Of a stretch of 51,128 nucleotides of DNA, positions 9,220 through 20,500 are shown piece after piece; position 1 is the stretch's first letter; every line of letters begins with the position of its first letter. Below the pieces are notes generated by a model, which searched no databases, was not told where the DNA came from, and was given only the letters and a program-made list of their open reading frames with translations. The translations under genes and the position numbers were made by a program. Origin of the DNA: Catenaria anguillulae PL171 (Eukaryota > Blastocladiomycota > Blastocladiomycetes > Blastocladiales > Catenariaceae); NCBI GenBank assembly GCA_002102555.1, contig MCFL01000179.1, positions 1 through 51,128 on the forward strand, read 5' to 3'.

Positions 9220-9417
9220 GGCTGGAGTTTTTTGGCGGGTACGATATGTTTTTTGGCGGGTAACAAATGGCATTGGGCGGGTACAATTTTGGACTTGGCG
9301 GGCAACTTTTTGGACATAGGACACGGCGGGTAAGCAATAGGACTTGGCGGGTAATCAATAGGACTCGGAGGGTAAGCAATAGGACTCGGCGGGTAAGTTG
9401 GATCGGGCAATTTTTTT
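9220..9417 (+). repeat. MULE-1 left TIR with internal tandem units
   Basis: This 198 bp arm pairs with 12421-12638. The outer part reads gttttttggcgggtac. The inner part is a tandem array of a 20-21 bp unit, ggcgggtaagcaataggact, with four ataggac cores on this side. Confidence 0.9.
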
Positions 9418-9562
9418 GTTGAGATGTTTTCCGATCACGCCTGTTCTTGAGCTCAGTGATCAACAAACACATGTCTCACGCTGAGACCACAACCCACATC
9501 GATTCTCCCTCTGTGCTGGACCTCCTGCCGGGACCACATTCAAGAGCCATGAATCGACCGCA

Positions 9563-12214
9563 ATGACCGCATCCAAGTACACTACCGCCCTTGTCCCCAC
9601 CGCTCAGCTCCCCGAGCAGGCGGGCGGCGGCTTTGTGACCGATGCCCACACACTGTCAGCAATCATGCCAGACACGGACTCCGTAGTCATTTCACACTGC
9701 TTGGGCACAAATCGCTCCAAGGCTGCCTACTGCAAGCTGTGCAAAACCCACGACCCTGACAGGTACCGGCCTGATCGAAACGCCCCTCCCGACAACCACG
9801 GCAACTGCTCTGTGTACCTCGAGTGCCGCTGCTCCGCAACATGCGAAAAGGTCTACTTGCTTAAGATATGCTCACGGTTTTATGCACTCTATCACTGTCC
9901 AACAGAAGTATGTTGCTTTCAGCCGGGACAGATGCTGGAGAAGAACATGTTTGCTAACACACATCCGCTTGTATATATGACCACAGGCTCACGCAGTTGC
10001 AACTCCCCTGAGTGGCCGAGTTGAGCCTTCTGGCCACGCAAAGCGCCCACGTCTTGAAGGCCGTCGCGGGCTGAGCATTCAAGAAAAAAGTTTGATTGAT
10101 TCTGCAAATCAAAGAGGTACATTTGCATCTTTCTCTTTGGTTTCAATCTGACACACTGCTTCTGGTCGCCCTTCTCATCATATCTATTGCTGCATTCTTT
10201 CACACTGGCAGGTGACGGCTCCCTTGCTATCTCCCTCACGCTCCTTGATGCCAGCCAAATCAATGAGCAACACTGTCTCGCTGACCGCCAAAACTTCAAC
10301 AAGATTGACAACTATATCAAGAAGGAAAATCACCGCGAGCGGCTCAACCAGCATCCACGCCTTGAAGCGCTTTACAAAGCTCACAAGTATGACGCGTCAA
10401 TTGATGACAATGACCCAAATCAAGTATTCATGGTCATTCCCAATGACTTGGATGGTGTTGGTTACGGCACCGAAGAAAGCCCTTTCTCGCTCTTAATTTT
10501 CACCTGCAACACCCTCCGCAACCTTGCGAAAGTGGCCGAGCATGCCGGTGGCATGGAACACACTGTGATCGCCTTTGACGGAACGTTCAAGACAAACACG
10601 CTCAAGTACCAGCTCTTTGTCATCACCGCCATGGATCTTGGGCATCAAGGGCACACCATTGCACATGTGGTCATGTCGCATCGCAGGGCCTCTGATTATG
10701 TTGCTGTGTTTGACTCGTTGGTTGGTGTGTTGCAAGACGAGGTCGAGTGCGAGTTTGATGTGTCGCAGTGGGCAGTCACTATGTCTGATGCCGAGGATGC
10801 AGTTGGTTTGGCCATTGAGCAGGTGTTTCCCGATGCGGACATTGGCATGTGCTGGTTCCACTTGCGTCAGTGCATCGAAAAGCGCACTGTTCCCAAGCAC
10901 ATGAAGCTTGTATTGCGCATGGTTTACTCGCTGCATTGGACCGAGTCCATTGAGCAGTTTGAGTCGCGTCTTGTTGACTTGTATCACCACCTTACCGACG
11001 AGACGCCAGTGGTTTTGGCACAGTGGTAACACTCCTGTCTTGCAAGACAAAGGTTGTGGGTTCGAATCCCACTCAAGTCGCTTGGCCCTCCATCTATCTT
11101 GTCCACCTCCATTTGTGAGTTGAGGCCCTGGTCCACCAATGTGTGTGGTTGCTTTAGCCAAGCCAAGCATCAAGTTAACAAGCACCCATCAAGTGCATCA
11201 AGTCCTTGGGAGTTGTGTGTAGGTGGTATGTGTGAGTCTATGTTACTTGTGTAAATACTTGTGTCTCTGCTAAATGCAAAGATGGTTGTATGTAAAAAAA
11301 AAAAAAAAAAAACCTTACCGACGAGACCGTGTTTGATTCTCCAGCCAAGGAAGAGGATGCCCGTGCGTTTTGGATCTACTTTGTGGGTGAGTGGACTCGC
11401 GGATATCCCGTTGACTTTGTCCACCCAACCAACCCCCCTGCCCCCATGCGCCGCGGGCGCAGACGTGGTGGGCCCGATCAAGATCAAATTGTTGCTGCCA
11501 ACAAGTCTGTTTCATGATGGTTCAGTTGGCGTGTGTTTGACTACCCGGCTGGTGTTGTACGGACAAACAACACACTTGAAGCCAAGCACTCTGTATTCAA
11601 AAAGCAGTTCAAGATGGCGGTCGCACAATCACTGGTTGATGCGGTCAATTGCAGTATGCAATGTGTCAATCGCCAACCTTTGTTTGAAGCACCTGTTCGC
11701 CTTCTCCCGCAGGTTCCCGTATGTTGCTTCCAAGTTGTTTCGATCTGTTTCATCCTTTCATCCATGGCTTCCACACTGACTGAATTCCTTTTCATGACAG
11801 GCTTCCGACATTGACGAGGCACATCGCTGGGCAGTCGACAACACTCATGATGTTTCCCGCCGAGCCAGCCAACACCATTGGACGATCACGTACTCTGCAG
11901 CAATTCCGTCATTTGCATATGGTGGCTCTGCCTATGGTGTCCGTGGGGTGACCAGTGAGGAGATTCCAGAGACAGTTCAAGTTGTTGTGCGCCTTCCGCG
12001 CCAAACCACCATGGACGCGGAGCTTCCTACTTGCGAGTGCCTTTATGCGTTTCGAAACGGATGGTGCCACCACATTCTTGCTTCTTCTGCTCGGTATTCT
12101 TTAAAGCTTCATCCTGCCCTTCCAACCTTGGCGTTAATGCAAAGTCGGGGCAAGCCTGGTGCAAGTCGTGGTGGTCGCCCTCGCAACTCTGGCCCTGCAC
12201 TTTCAATGGATTGA
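9563..12214 (+). CDS. MULE-1 transposase, spliced
   Basis: The protein cuts and moves the element through a DDE catalytic core. Frame and splice signals support exons 9563-9907, 9987-10116, 10212-11712 and 11801-12214, with introns of 79, 95 and 88 nt, each GT-AG, and phase preserved at the two I checked in full. Catalytic blocks are HTVIAFDGTFKTN (first D), MSDAEDAVGLAIEQVF then CWFHLRQ (second D block) and VVRTNNTLEAKHSVFK (E). A SWIM zinc finger, CECLYAFRNGWCHH, lies near the C-terminus. A SINE sits in exon 3 at 11005-11327, and one frame break is suspected near 11510. The N-terminus has a Cys-rich segment (AYCKLCKTH). The start at 9563 is the first in-frame Met and is not certain. Confidence 0.85.
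11005..11311 (+). mobile_element. SINE-B head with a different body, inside MULE-1
   Basis: A perfect 16 bp TSD, accttaccgacgagac, is at 10989-11004 and 11312-11327. The tRNA-like head matches SINE-B (B box gggttcgaatccc), but the roughly 220 bp body and the 3' end (gatggttgtatgt) differ from both SINE-A/B and SINE-C. The A-tail is about 18 residues long. Confidence 0.9.
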
Positions 12215-12420
12215 TTGTTTTGAGAGTGCTCCATTATTTGCTTTTTTTTTGGTGTTGACGTTACCATGCCTCTTCCTCATTGCTCCCTTCATGTCAAACA
12301 TCTCCATAGCATCCTCATTCTTGGACAGTATTTTAAATACTTATGTATTGTTCCCTTAATAGTCAAGCGATGTTCTGACTGTCTGCCTCAGTCAGATCAG
12401 CAGAAGCTCAACATTTTGTC

Positions 12421-12638
12421 AAAAAATTGCCCGATCCAACTTACCCGCCGAGTCCTATTACTTACCCTCCGAGTCCTATTGCTTACCCTCCGAGTCCTAT
12501 TGCTTACCCGCCAAGTCCTATTGCTTACCTGCCGTGTCCTATGTCCAAAAAGTTGCCCGCCAAGTCCAAATTCATACCCGCCCAATGCCATTTGTTACCC
12601 GCCAAAAAACATATCGTACCCGCCGAAAACTATTAACC
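12421..12638 (-). repeat. MULE-1 right TIR with internal tandem units
   Basis: This 218 bp arm is the reverse complement of 9220-9417. It has five ataggac cores against four on the left, which accounts for its extra 20 bp. Confidence 0.9.
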
Positions 12639-12951
12639 GGACTTGGACTTGGGTCTTGTACTTGACACAGGCGGGAACACAGAGGGACACGTGGTGCTTG
12701 CCAAGAGGGGGCTCAGATTGAAGTTGAGCAGGCGGGATCCTCCCCAGACAGCTTGGACCTGAAACAACTTGAATTTAACTTGTGCTTGGCAACCAAACCA
12801 AATCCATGCACAAGCGAGTGGCAAGGACTATAGAAACACTATACCAGAATTGCCGCCTGTGGGGTTTGAACCCACGACCTCCACAGTGGACGCCCGGCGC
12901 CTTAACCACTGGGCCACGACAGCCCCCCGCATCCTGAGTTGTGCAACCCTT

Positions 12952-13165
12952 TGTTGGGGTTGTGTAGGAGAGTGTATGTGTATGTCGTTCACGTGTGTGC
13001 ATGTGATGAGTTATCGAGTTGTTGTGTGTTCGTGTTTGTGACCCATGACCCAGCCGTTGGGCACCAACCCATGGTTAGCTCTTCAGATTATTCTGGGTCG
13101 TTTAGTATATATATACTACCCGTGCTTGATGACCTTCTAGTCTTACCTATGCAAGCACGCCAACA
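12952..13165 (+). repeat. 5' LTR of the chromovirus
   Basis: The LTR is 214 bp, starting tgttgg and ending ccaaca. It contains a TATA-like stretch, gtatatatatactac, near 13107-13121. It is matched by 23661-23870. Confidence 0.93.
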
Positions 13166-13589
13166 TTTTTTTCATCAAGTTCTGCCAACAGAATATCCCA
13201 GCACACAACAACCTGGCCGTCGTTGCCTAGCCCCATCCATCGTCGCTTAGCTCCACTCATTGCCGACTCATTCCATCGGCCACAAATCCAACCACACTTT
13301 CGTCTCGCTCAACGTTGCACTTTCAAACAACAATGGCCAACCTGACGGATCAGCAAATCGACGATATCGGTGCCCTTGAGCCCCACGCCATCCTCGAATG
13401 GCTTCAATCGGCAGGCGACGCTGCCAGCAAGCGCTTCTTCAAGCGCCAAGCCATCAAGCTCACCAACACCGAACTGGTGACGCCCAACTCAACGGTCCTG
13501 CTGCGGGCCAAGCAATGTTATGCCAGGCAGCAACAGCAACTAGAGGAGCAGCAAGACCAACTTGAGCGCGACTACGAGGCGAGGTCGGA

Positions 13590-13760
13590 GTAAAATGTTA
13601 TAGTACACCCTCGCCAAGGATATTACATTACAGGCGTGATGCCACTAGTACACCTCATGTATTACAGGCCCTGCTGTGTAACAATTTGGCACTGTAACAT
13701 TGCATGGCAAGAGTCGTGTAACAACAGCTAGAGCATTGTAACAGTACAGCATTGCGCAGG
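13590..13760. repeat. MULE-2 left terminal and subterminal repeats
   Basis: The terminal inverted repeat core ttatagtacaccct is followed by repeated gtaaca/ttacag-type motifs at about 13620-13760. These are mirrored at 17250-17500 and are likely transposase binding sites. Confidence 0.65.
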
Positions 13761-13943
13761 AAACGTATCAAAAAAAGTGCTTTCATTTGAAGACACCTGC
13801 AACATAAGATTACATACATGGCCGACATGGAACAAAACATACGAAAGACAAGACAACACAGAAGACACAGTCAATAATCTGGCAACGTACCCTCAACGTA
13901 CCCAACATACCACGGGCTCACCAACACTGCACTAACTCGGCCC

Positions 13944-16900
13944 TCACTGGAACGCACTAAACTGCTCGAGCAACTCCTTCATCTCGCGCTTGTACTGAAC
14001 CACCTGCTTGCGCTCATCCAGAGTCAGCACTTCCTCCTTGAACTGATCAAGCGTCATTTCTGTACAAGAACAAAACGGGATTAAAAAACTTTGTGAGCAA
14101 ATGATTCCGCTGCACCAAGGATTGAGACATACCAGCAAGTACAGCAAGGCGCTCGGGTGACAGGACGCCTGCTTGAGGCGCAGGCAACAGCCCGGGCAAT
14201 GGGGCAATGGAAGGTGATGAAGCGCGAGTGCGCTTCCGCTTGGTGGTGGGACCGGTAGATGTTGCCTGCTCTGTGTTGGCATCGGAGGCGGTGCGCTTTG
14301 CAGCACGCGCTTGACGACGTTTGGCGTTCTTGGCGTCCCTGGCGGTGGCCGACGAGCCGGTCTGAGTGGGAATGCCCGTCTTCTTTGCCAACTTGAAAAT
14401 CTCGTAGTCAATACAATCGGCCTCGTACGCACGGGTGACATACTTGGGCAAAGGTAGGCCAGTCCCAATGACCTTATGATCACGGGCGTTGCTTGATTCA
14501 ATGACGTTGGTGTCAGGTCGGATGTCGGCGTGAATGAGCAAAGGAATACCTGTATAAGCAGGCGACAGGCCAGCACGAACCCACGGCAATGAATACTTTT
14601 GAACCCAGTTGGCAATCGTCTTCGTGTTGCCCTCGCGGTCGACGTATGTTTCGCTCGTCGCCAACAGTTGCTCGAGAATATCGTCATAGACAGCACGGGT
14701 ACGGGCATTCGACAAGGAAAGCATTAACCTCTTGGTAGGCTCGGAAAAGCCTGTTTGGCCAACGTTGCGGCCAAAATGGACGGTGCAGATGACCAGTAGC
14801 TTGCCAACGGCGTCCTGCCAATCGTCGCCGATGAGCGGCTCGCGCTCCAATGCGAATTCGCCAATGCCCTTGGCTTGCCCAGAATCCATGTCGACACGGA
14901 TGGCGACAATCTCGTGCTTTGGAACGCCAACATCAACACCGGCAGCCTCGCGCACCCAACGAAACGCACCAAATTGCAAACGGTCACCCAAATACTTTTG
15001 GTACGCGGAGCACAGACTCTTCATGAAGCGCTTGTACGTATCTTCGCCTTGACCCTTGACCCAGGCCCTTGCAACAGTCACCGTCCGCCGGAAAGTCTCG
15101 TCATACACGGTGCACTTGATCATGTTGACGTCGCTGCGGGTGCAGGCGAAAGTCATGTCAATGTCAATAACGCGGCCCCGAGAAAGAGCATGCGCGCCCT
15201 GGTTGAGCATGGCGAAAGAAAAAAAGTCCTGATCCGTGACGACAACCTCTTGTAGGTACTTGGACCGCCCAGACGAGACAAGCATCTGCATCAATGCAAG
15301 TTGGTCATCAACAACGTTGTTGAGTTTGGGGCCAAGGTTGTTGCGGATCGAGCCCGAGCGCACAAGGGATGGATGCAAGGCCAGATCCCGCGAGCGCATC
15401 AACGCGAGTGCTGCAAAACGTTGCTTGGCGGAAACCCGCTCGTCGAAATCGGTCAGGCCACCAATTAGTTGTTGAATCGTCGTATCCAAATGCGCTGTCT
15501 TTCCGGACGGCGGGGGTGGTGGGTGGTTGTGGACATGACGGCAGAGAATGAGAGAGTATGGAAAGTCGGGATCCACCGGGTAGAACACCAAAAACTTGCA
15601 CTCGCATTGGGTAGGCATCTTTTTCATGGTATTGCGGGCCAGGTCCTTGTTGGTGTCGTAGTGCACCTCGGCTATGTGGCGAAAAACATGGATTCAACGT
15701 GAGTGGGTGCTGCAATGTGCATAGAAGGAGCGCAGTATACGTACGACATTGATCTTCACCTTGCATTTTCAGCACAGTGCGACACGCAATGGGCTCGTAC
15801 GGATTGAACGTCACTTCCTCACCATCGATGAGGCGCTTGATTGTATTGTCGTCAACGCCACGAGGGAGCGGGAAAATGCTGTGCGTGGAAGGTGGATCCG
15901 ATGGCGAGTACTCGCTGCAGCCAACAAAGCCGCTCACGTAGCCAGGGCGCTGGAAGAAAAAGATTATTGCGTCAGATCCTCATCGCGCGAAACAATGTGG
16001 AGGCAGAAAAACATACCGCTTCGCAATACAAAGCTGTCGCCTCATCATTGCCGCACTTGCAGGCCCATTCCTTGACGTGCTCGCGGTAAAATTGATGCGT
16101 GCTTGATCCTTGGCGCTTGTCACGCGCTTCGTCCATGGCGACTTGGACATCTGCCATGACACCTTGATCGTAGTCAGGGAATGCGCCCGAGTAGGACATG
16201 CCCTTGATGGCATCGTGGGCATGCTCGCATACTTTGACTCCTAAAGAATAAAACCGGCAAATATTAGTTACCTCGCGTCACAGGCCAACGTGAACCGAAT
16301 CCATTGCACCATTGCATCCGAGTGTGAACTTGTAGAATCGGGGAATGGCACCAAGATTGGTCGAGCGGGGAAAGAGATGCGAGATTTCGTCGAAGAATCG
16401 AGAAATGTCGACAGTTCCATTTCCACCGCCTGGCGAATTGGAGAATTGGATCTGGTTTGGATAGCACTTGATCAGCGCCAGTCTCTTTGACAACAGACAA
16501 GAAACAAACAAGAGAACAACGGACACTTTTCTTGAAGGCAGCAGCAGTCAATGCGTGCGCTCCGTTGATAATCAGACTGGCATGGCCACCGCATGTCTTT
16601 TGACCGGTGCTTGTGAGAACGGGGGCTGTCATTGGGTACTCGGGAGTGACGGGATGAAGAGAAACGGATGTGGCAACAATGTTCTTGGTAAGGGCATAGC
16701 CGCCCGAGCGTGAGTACACCCTCGGCTTGATTGGGTCGTACACGGTATCGCCTACCGAAACTTCGCCCTCTTCAGCATACTCGACAACACTGTCAACACG
16801 TTGCTTTTCCACTGAATGGCAAGAGCAGTGAGACAAAGCAACCTTACAAAGCGCACGGGGGAAGGACGTACATGAGAGCATCACCTCGGACCGCTCGCTT

Positions 16901-17205
16901 GCGGCATCCGTTGAAATGAGTTGATCGTCGTCACTGTCGAGCCTGCCATCAGCGTAGGTGGTATCCAACATGACGGCGGTTGGATGTGGGGTACAATGTT
17001 GGAGGGGGAGCTGGAAGAGTGGTGAAGGAAGGGTCAGACACGGCGGCCAGGAGTGAGTGCGATCGAGTAAGTGCAAATGTGCGTAGCTCAGTAGACGGCG
17101 AAGGTCATCGGCAGGCAGGCGGCAGACGACGGCGAATGGACGGTGGGCGAGGGCGGCGAGAAGCTTGTTGATGCCATCAATCTGCAGGGGGGACAGTGTG
17201 GTCAC
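13944..17205 (-). CDS. MULE-2 transposase, multi-intron
   Basis: This is a minus-strand gene read through GT-AG introns. The clear ones are 14060-14132, 15672-15744, about 15945-16012 and about 16241-16272, with further likely ones near 16500 and 16810-16872. The longest exon ORF is about 14133-15671. It contains a zinc-binding CEC...CRHVHNHP segment typical of MULE/WRKY-GCM-like fingers, then RVIDIDMTFACTRSDV (first D), IRVDMDSGQAKGIGEF (second D), VHFGRNV, and PDTNVIESSNARDHK (E). A basic Ala/Lys-rich nuclear-type stretch follows, and the last exon ends ELLEQFSAFQ at 13944. The first Met at 17205 (MTTLSPLQIDGINKLLAAL) is plausible but the upstream exon structure is not certain. One region, about 16280-16530, did not resolve cleanly and may contain a break. 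Confidence 0.75.
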
Positions 17206-17249
17206 GTGAACGGTTGCAATGCATTGCTAGGTCTGTTGAATGATCGGCA

Positions 17250-17514
17250 ATGAGGCCATGTAAGTAAATGTTACGAATGGCGCGACCATACATATATTAC
17301 AGGATCGAGAGGGGCAGGATGTTATGGCGGGAACATTACGTTACGGGATCGGCGACCGCTGGTACACGTCGAGAGCCAGACTGGTACACGAGCACGTAAC
17401 ATGTTACATTCAAAATTGTACGGGCTCGACGGCTGTAATATGTTACAGACCATGGCACAGTGCTGTACCATAACATTTTGCCAGGGGTGTACTATAATAT
17501 TATACTATATACTC
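17250..17514. repeat. MULE-2 right terminal and subterminal repeats
   Basis: The 265 bp is non-coding with many gtaacat, gttaca and attacag motifs. It ends in the terminal inverted repeat (ggggtgtactataat on the plus strand). It mirrors 13590-13760. Confidence 0.65.
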
Positions 17515-20500
17515 CTACGAGGCGGACCCCACGATCGATGTGGATGCCCGCATCAAACCCTTGGAGCAAGGCGTCTCGCGCTACCAGAAGTACCTCGACA
17601 AGCTTGCTCCGATCCTTGAGCAGCTCGCCGCCAAAGGCAAAACCCGCGACCCATTTGCTGCGCCGCCTAACAGGGATGCCGACAAAGAGGCAACCAACAA
17701 CCCGCTGGTGTACATTCCAGCTGGTCAATCGATTCCCTCGGCGCTCGCCCGCATGACCTTTGAGCGAGCCGAGACGGTTGCCGAGTTGGTGGCACAATTG
17801 CGTTTGCGGGCGGGTAACTACCAAGACACGATGGTGGCCAATCTCAAGCGCAGCATTCGGTACTTCTCCGAGCGCGCCCGCGCCGACATTTCACGTTTCC
17901 CGAACGATTTGGACGAGGGCGAGTTGTTCCGCCGCCTGTTGGACACTCTCAACTGGCCCAAGCGCCATGCGCAACGGATGGCGTTCCAGGATGTGTTGCT
18001 GGTGGAGGGCAAAACGGTCGCCGACTACATAATCGCTGTTTCACTGGCATTGCTCGTGTACTTGCCCCGAGGCACGCATCCCGAGGACAACCCCCTTTGG
18101 CGCTCGCCCATTGTCAAGAATATCGTCATTGGCGTCATTGCCTCGATCTGGCCGACCGAGGTCAAGACCACTTGGTTTGAGGCGGCGGACAACACCTCGA
18201 CGGACATCCGCACTGTCCTCCGCGAACTCAACAACCGCGTATTCCCGCGCATCGAACCTTCCATGTTCCGCCACCTCATTGGCACACCAATCGGGTTCTA
18301 TCCCAAAGTGCAAAACAACGCCAAGTCGAGCACCACGAGCTCGAGCAAGTCGCCGACCGACAACAAGGATGGTGTACAGACGTCAGAGTGCCAAGGATGG
18401 TTCGCAAAACCACTCAGGCTCATCATCCCGTGGTGGCGGATACCGTGGTGGGCATCGCGGTGGTTACCGTGGCGGCTACACGAACAAGTACACTGCGCAG
18501 AACGGGCATACAAGTGGCACGGCCGATCATGGCCATCAGCAGCAAGGCGCAGCAGCAAACTCAGCTCGCCCCGCCGACGTGTTGGTGCTTGAGGCTGGCA
18601 ATGCCGGATCTGCCGCCGACAATGCGTCGGCTAATGCTTGCAACAAGCGCGCGAGCGAGGATGCCGCTGACGAGCAATTCTCCGCGCCGCCCAGCAAGAA
18701 GCGCAGGCAGGGCCGTGGTGCAGCAACGCCACGCTCGCCAACCAAGGCCGAAGCCCAGCAAATGCCCATTCATTTTATCGAGCATGATTGTGCGGCCTGC
18801 TCCATGGCCTCGGATCTAGACGTGTCGGAAATTCCCAACCATCCGACTGTCAAGTGCAACAAGATCACGGCCTACAACAAGTTTGGCCGAGTGTTCGGCG
18901 ACGCTCGTTTGGCCTTGCCCGAAAACGAGCACGACTTTGGCTCATTGGCCAAGATCATTGACGAGGGCACCGGCGCCGCATTCCTTGATGGCCTCATGGC
19001 CAAGTTTGAGAAGGCCGAGCTGTCCGAGCCGCTCGAGTACATGCGCCGTATCAAGGCATTCATGGACGCCGTGGCAAGCGATCAGGATTTGAGGGTGTAC
19101 GAATGGCCACGGTGGCCGGTGCGTTCCTTTGCTCGTGGGCACGCTTGTCCCCATCATTTGCGCGAGGTTTCTCGGATCATTTGGATGCCGAGGTATTGGC
19201 CAGGATCAAGAGGAACGCAGTCTCTGTTGGCCGCCGCATTGTTTGGGTCTGTGAGGGGGGAGACGAGGTGCCAGTGCAGAGTGCTTTGGAGGAGGCTGTT
19301 GGCAACAGGAACCCGGTCAGGGCTGGTCAAACCTCACCCTTACCTGATCCGTCATCCTTGAATGGCGGTGAGGAGCAGCGTGGAACGGAATTCGACCGAG
19401 TCTTGGCTGGCACGTCCAATTCGGTTGCCACCGCCGACGAGACCATGCATGATGCGATTGAAGAATGTACGTGCAACACCATTGCACCGAAATTGTCATG
19501 CCGACAAAAGCTGACGTCCCCTGTTGGCATTCTTGCAACGCACAGAGTTTTTGTCAAGTGGTATCGGGCAAGCTGCCAGCAAACCACGACGAGCTCAAGG
19601 ACCAATTGGTTGAGTCGCAGGACATTTGTGCAGTGGTATCGGGCAATCCGCCGGCTGACCAGCGCAAGCCCTCGGCTGCTGATCCGCCTGTGAACGTGTG
19701 TTGCAAGATAATACACCAATTGTTGCACATGATACTCGTTCTGCTTCACCAAAGCGAATTGAGGTGAATGCCGAGCTGTCGCCAGTGATTGCAGTCCGCC
19801 GTTCGGGCCCGCGCCTCAACTGTCCACCTGACTCTGAGCTGCATGATCAGCTCCATGCGTCGACCGGCCGTTTACAATTCAAGGCACTCACCCCGACCAC
19901 ACTCACGTGTCGCTTGGACACGGGCAGTGACCGCAATGTACTCCCAAAGCAATATGCCAACCATTTCCGCGACCACGTTCGACCGCCGCCCGAGCCCATG
20001 GCCATCCGTGGGATCGGCGGCCTGTCGCCATGCCTCGGCATTGTCGATACGCTCCTTCGCTTCAACGGTCGTTCCGTCGTTTGTCGCTTTGGCATTTACG
20101 ATTTGGATATCAACATTCCGCCTCTCATTGGCAACACCACGCTCCACACGCTCGGTATCAGCGTCGAAAACTTGGATCCCAAGCAAGGCAGGCAGCCGCG
20201 TCTCGATCCTGAGATTGACGAGCGACCTGCACTCTTCCCTGAGGATCAACCATCGCTCATCGCAGCGCTCCCGGACGACGTCCAGCGCCTGATCGATGAA
20301 AACGCGTCCATTCCAAAGGGCAATGCGTGCACCCACCCGCTGTCCACGGTCGATGTCAACATTCTGCCAGGCAAAGAACGCCCCGTCCATGAGCGGGAGC
20401 GCCAATTCACGCATGAAAAGAAGGTTGTCGTGGAAGGGCAGGTGGGCACGTGGGTGGATGAGGATGTGATTGAGCGTAACGAGTTTGAGTCGCCGTGGAA

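Larger units (their letters stand above)
9220..12638 (+). mobile_element. MULE-1 DNA transposon with long TIRs
   Basis: A 10 bp TSD, ggacttggac, is at 9210-9219 and 12639-12648; 8-11 bp is usual for Mutator-like elements. Terminal inverted repeats span 9220-9417 and 12421-12638. The 3.4 kb element encodes one spliced transposase on the plus strand and carries a SINE (11005-11311). The termini and TSD are intact. The coding region shows the SINE and about one other frame break. Confidence 0.92.
9125..12932 (-). mobile_element. SINE-A, split by MULE-1
   Basis: A 10 bp TSD, cctgagttgt, is at 9115-9124 and 12933-12942. The head and first body half are at 12649-12932 (minus). The second half and tail are at 9125-9219. 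The B box reads gggttcaaacccc on the minus strand. A MULE lies between the halves with its own TSD, so the SINE was present before the MULE arrived. Confidence 0.88.
13582..17514 (-). mobile_element. MULE-2 DNA transposon inserted in chromovirus gag
   Basis: A 10 bp TSD, ctacgaggcg, lies at 13572-13581 and 17515-17524. The termini are inverted: the left reads ttatagtacaccct and the right, on the minus strand, ttatagtacacccct. Short motifs such as gtaacatt, attacagg and gttacag recur many times within about 150 bp of the left end and about 250 bp of the right end. One spliced gene occupies the interior on the minus strand. The element postdates the LTR insertion. Confidence 0.88.

Noticed and set aside
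9300-9417. CRISPR-like array of 20 bp repeats
   Set aside because: The units are contiguous without unique spacers, are mirrored at the other end of a DNA transposon, and sit in a eukaryotic genome.
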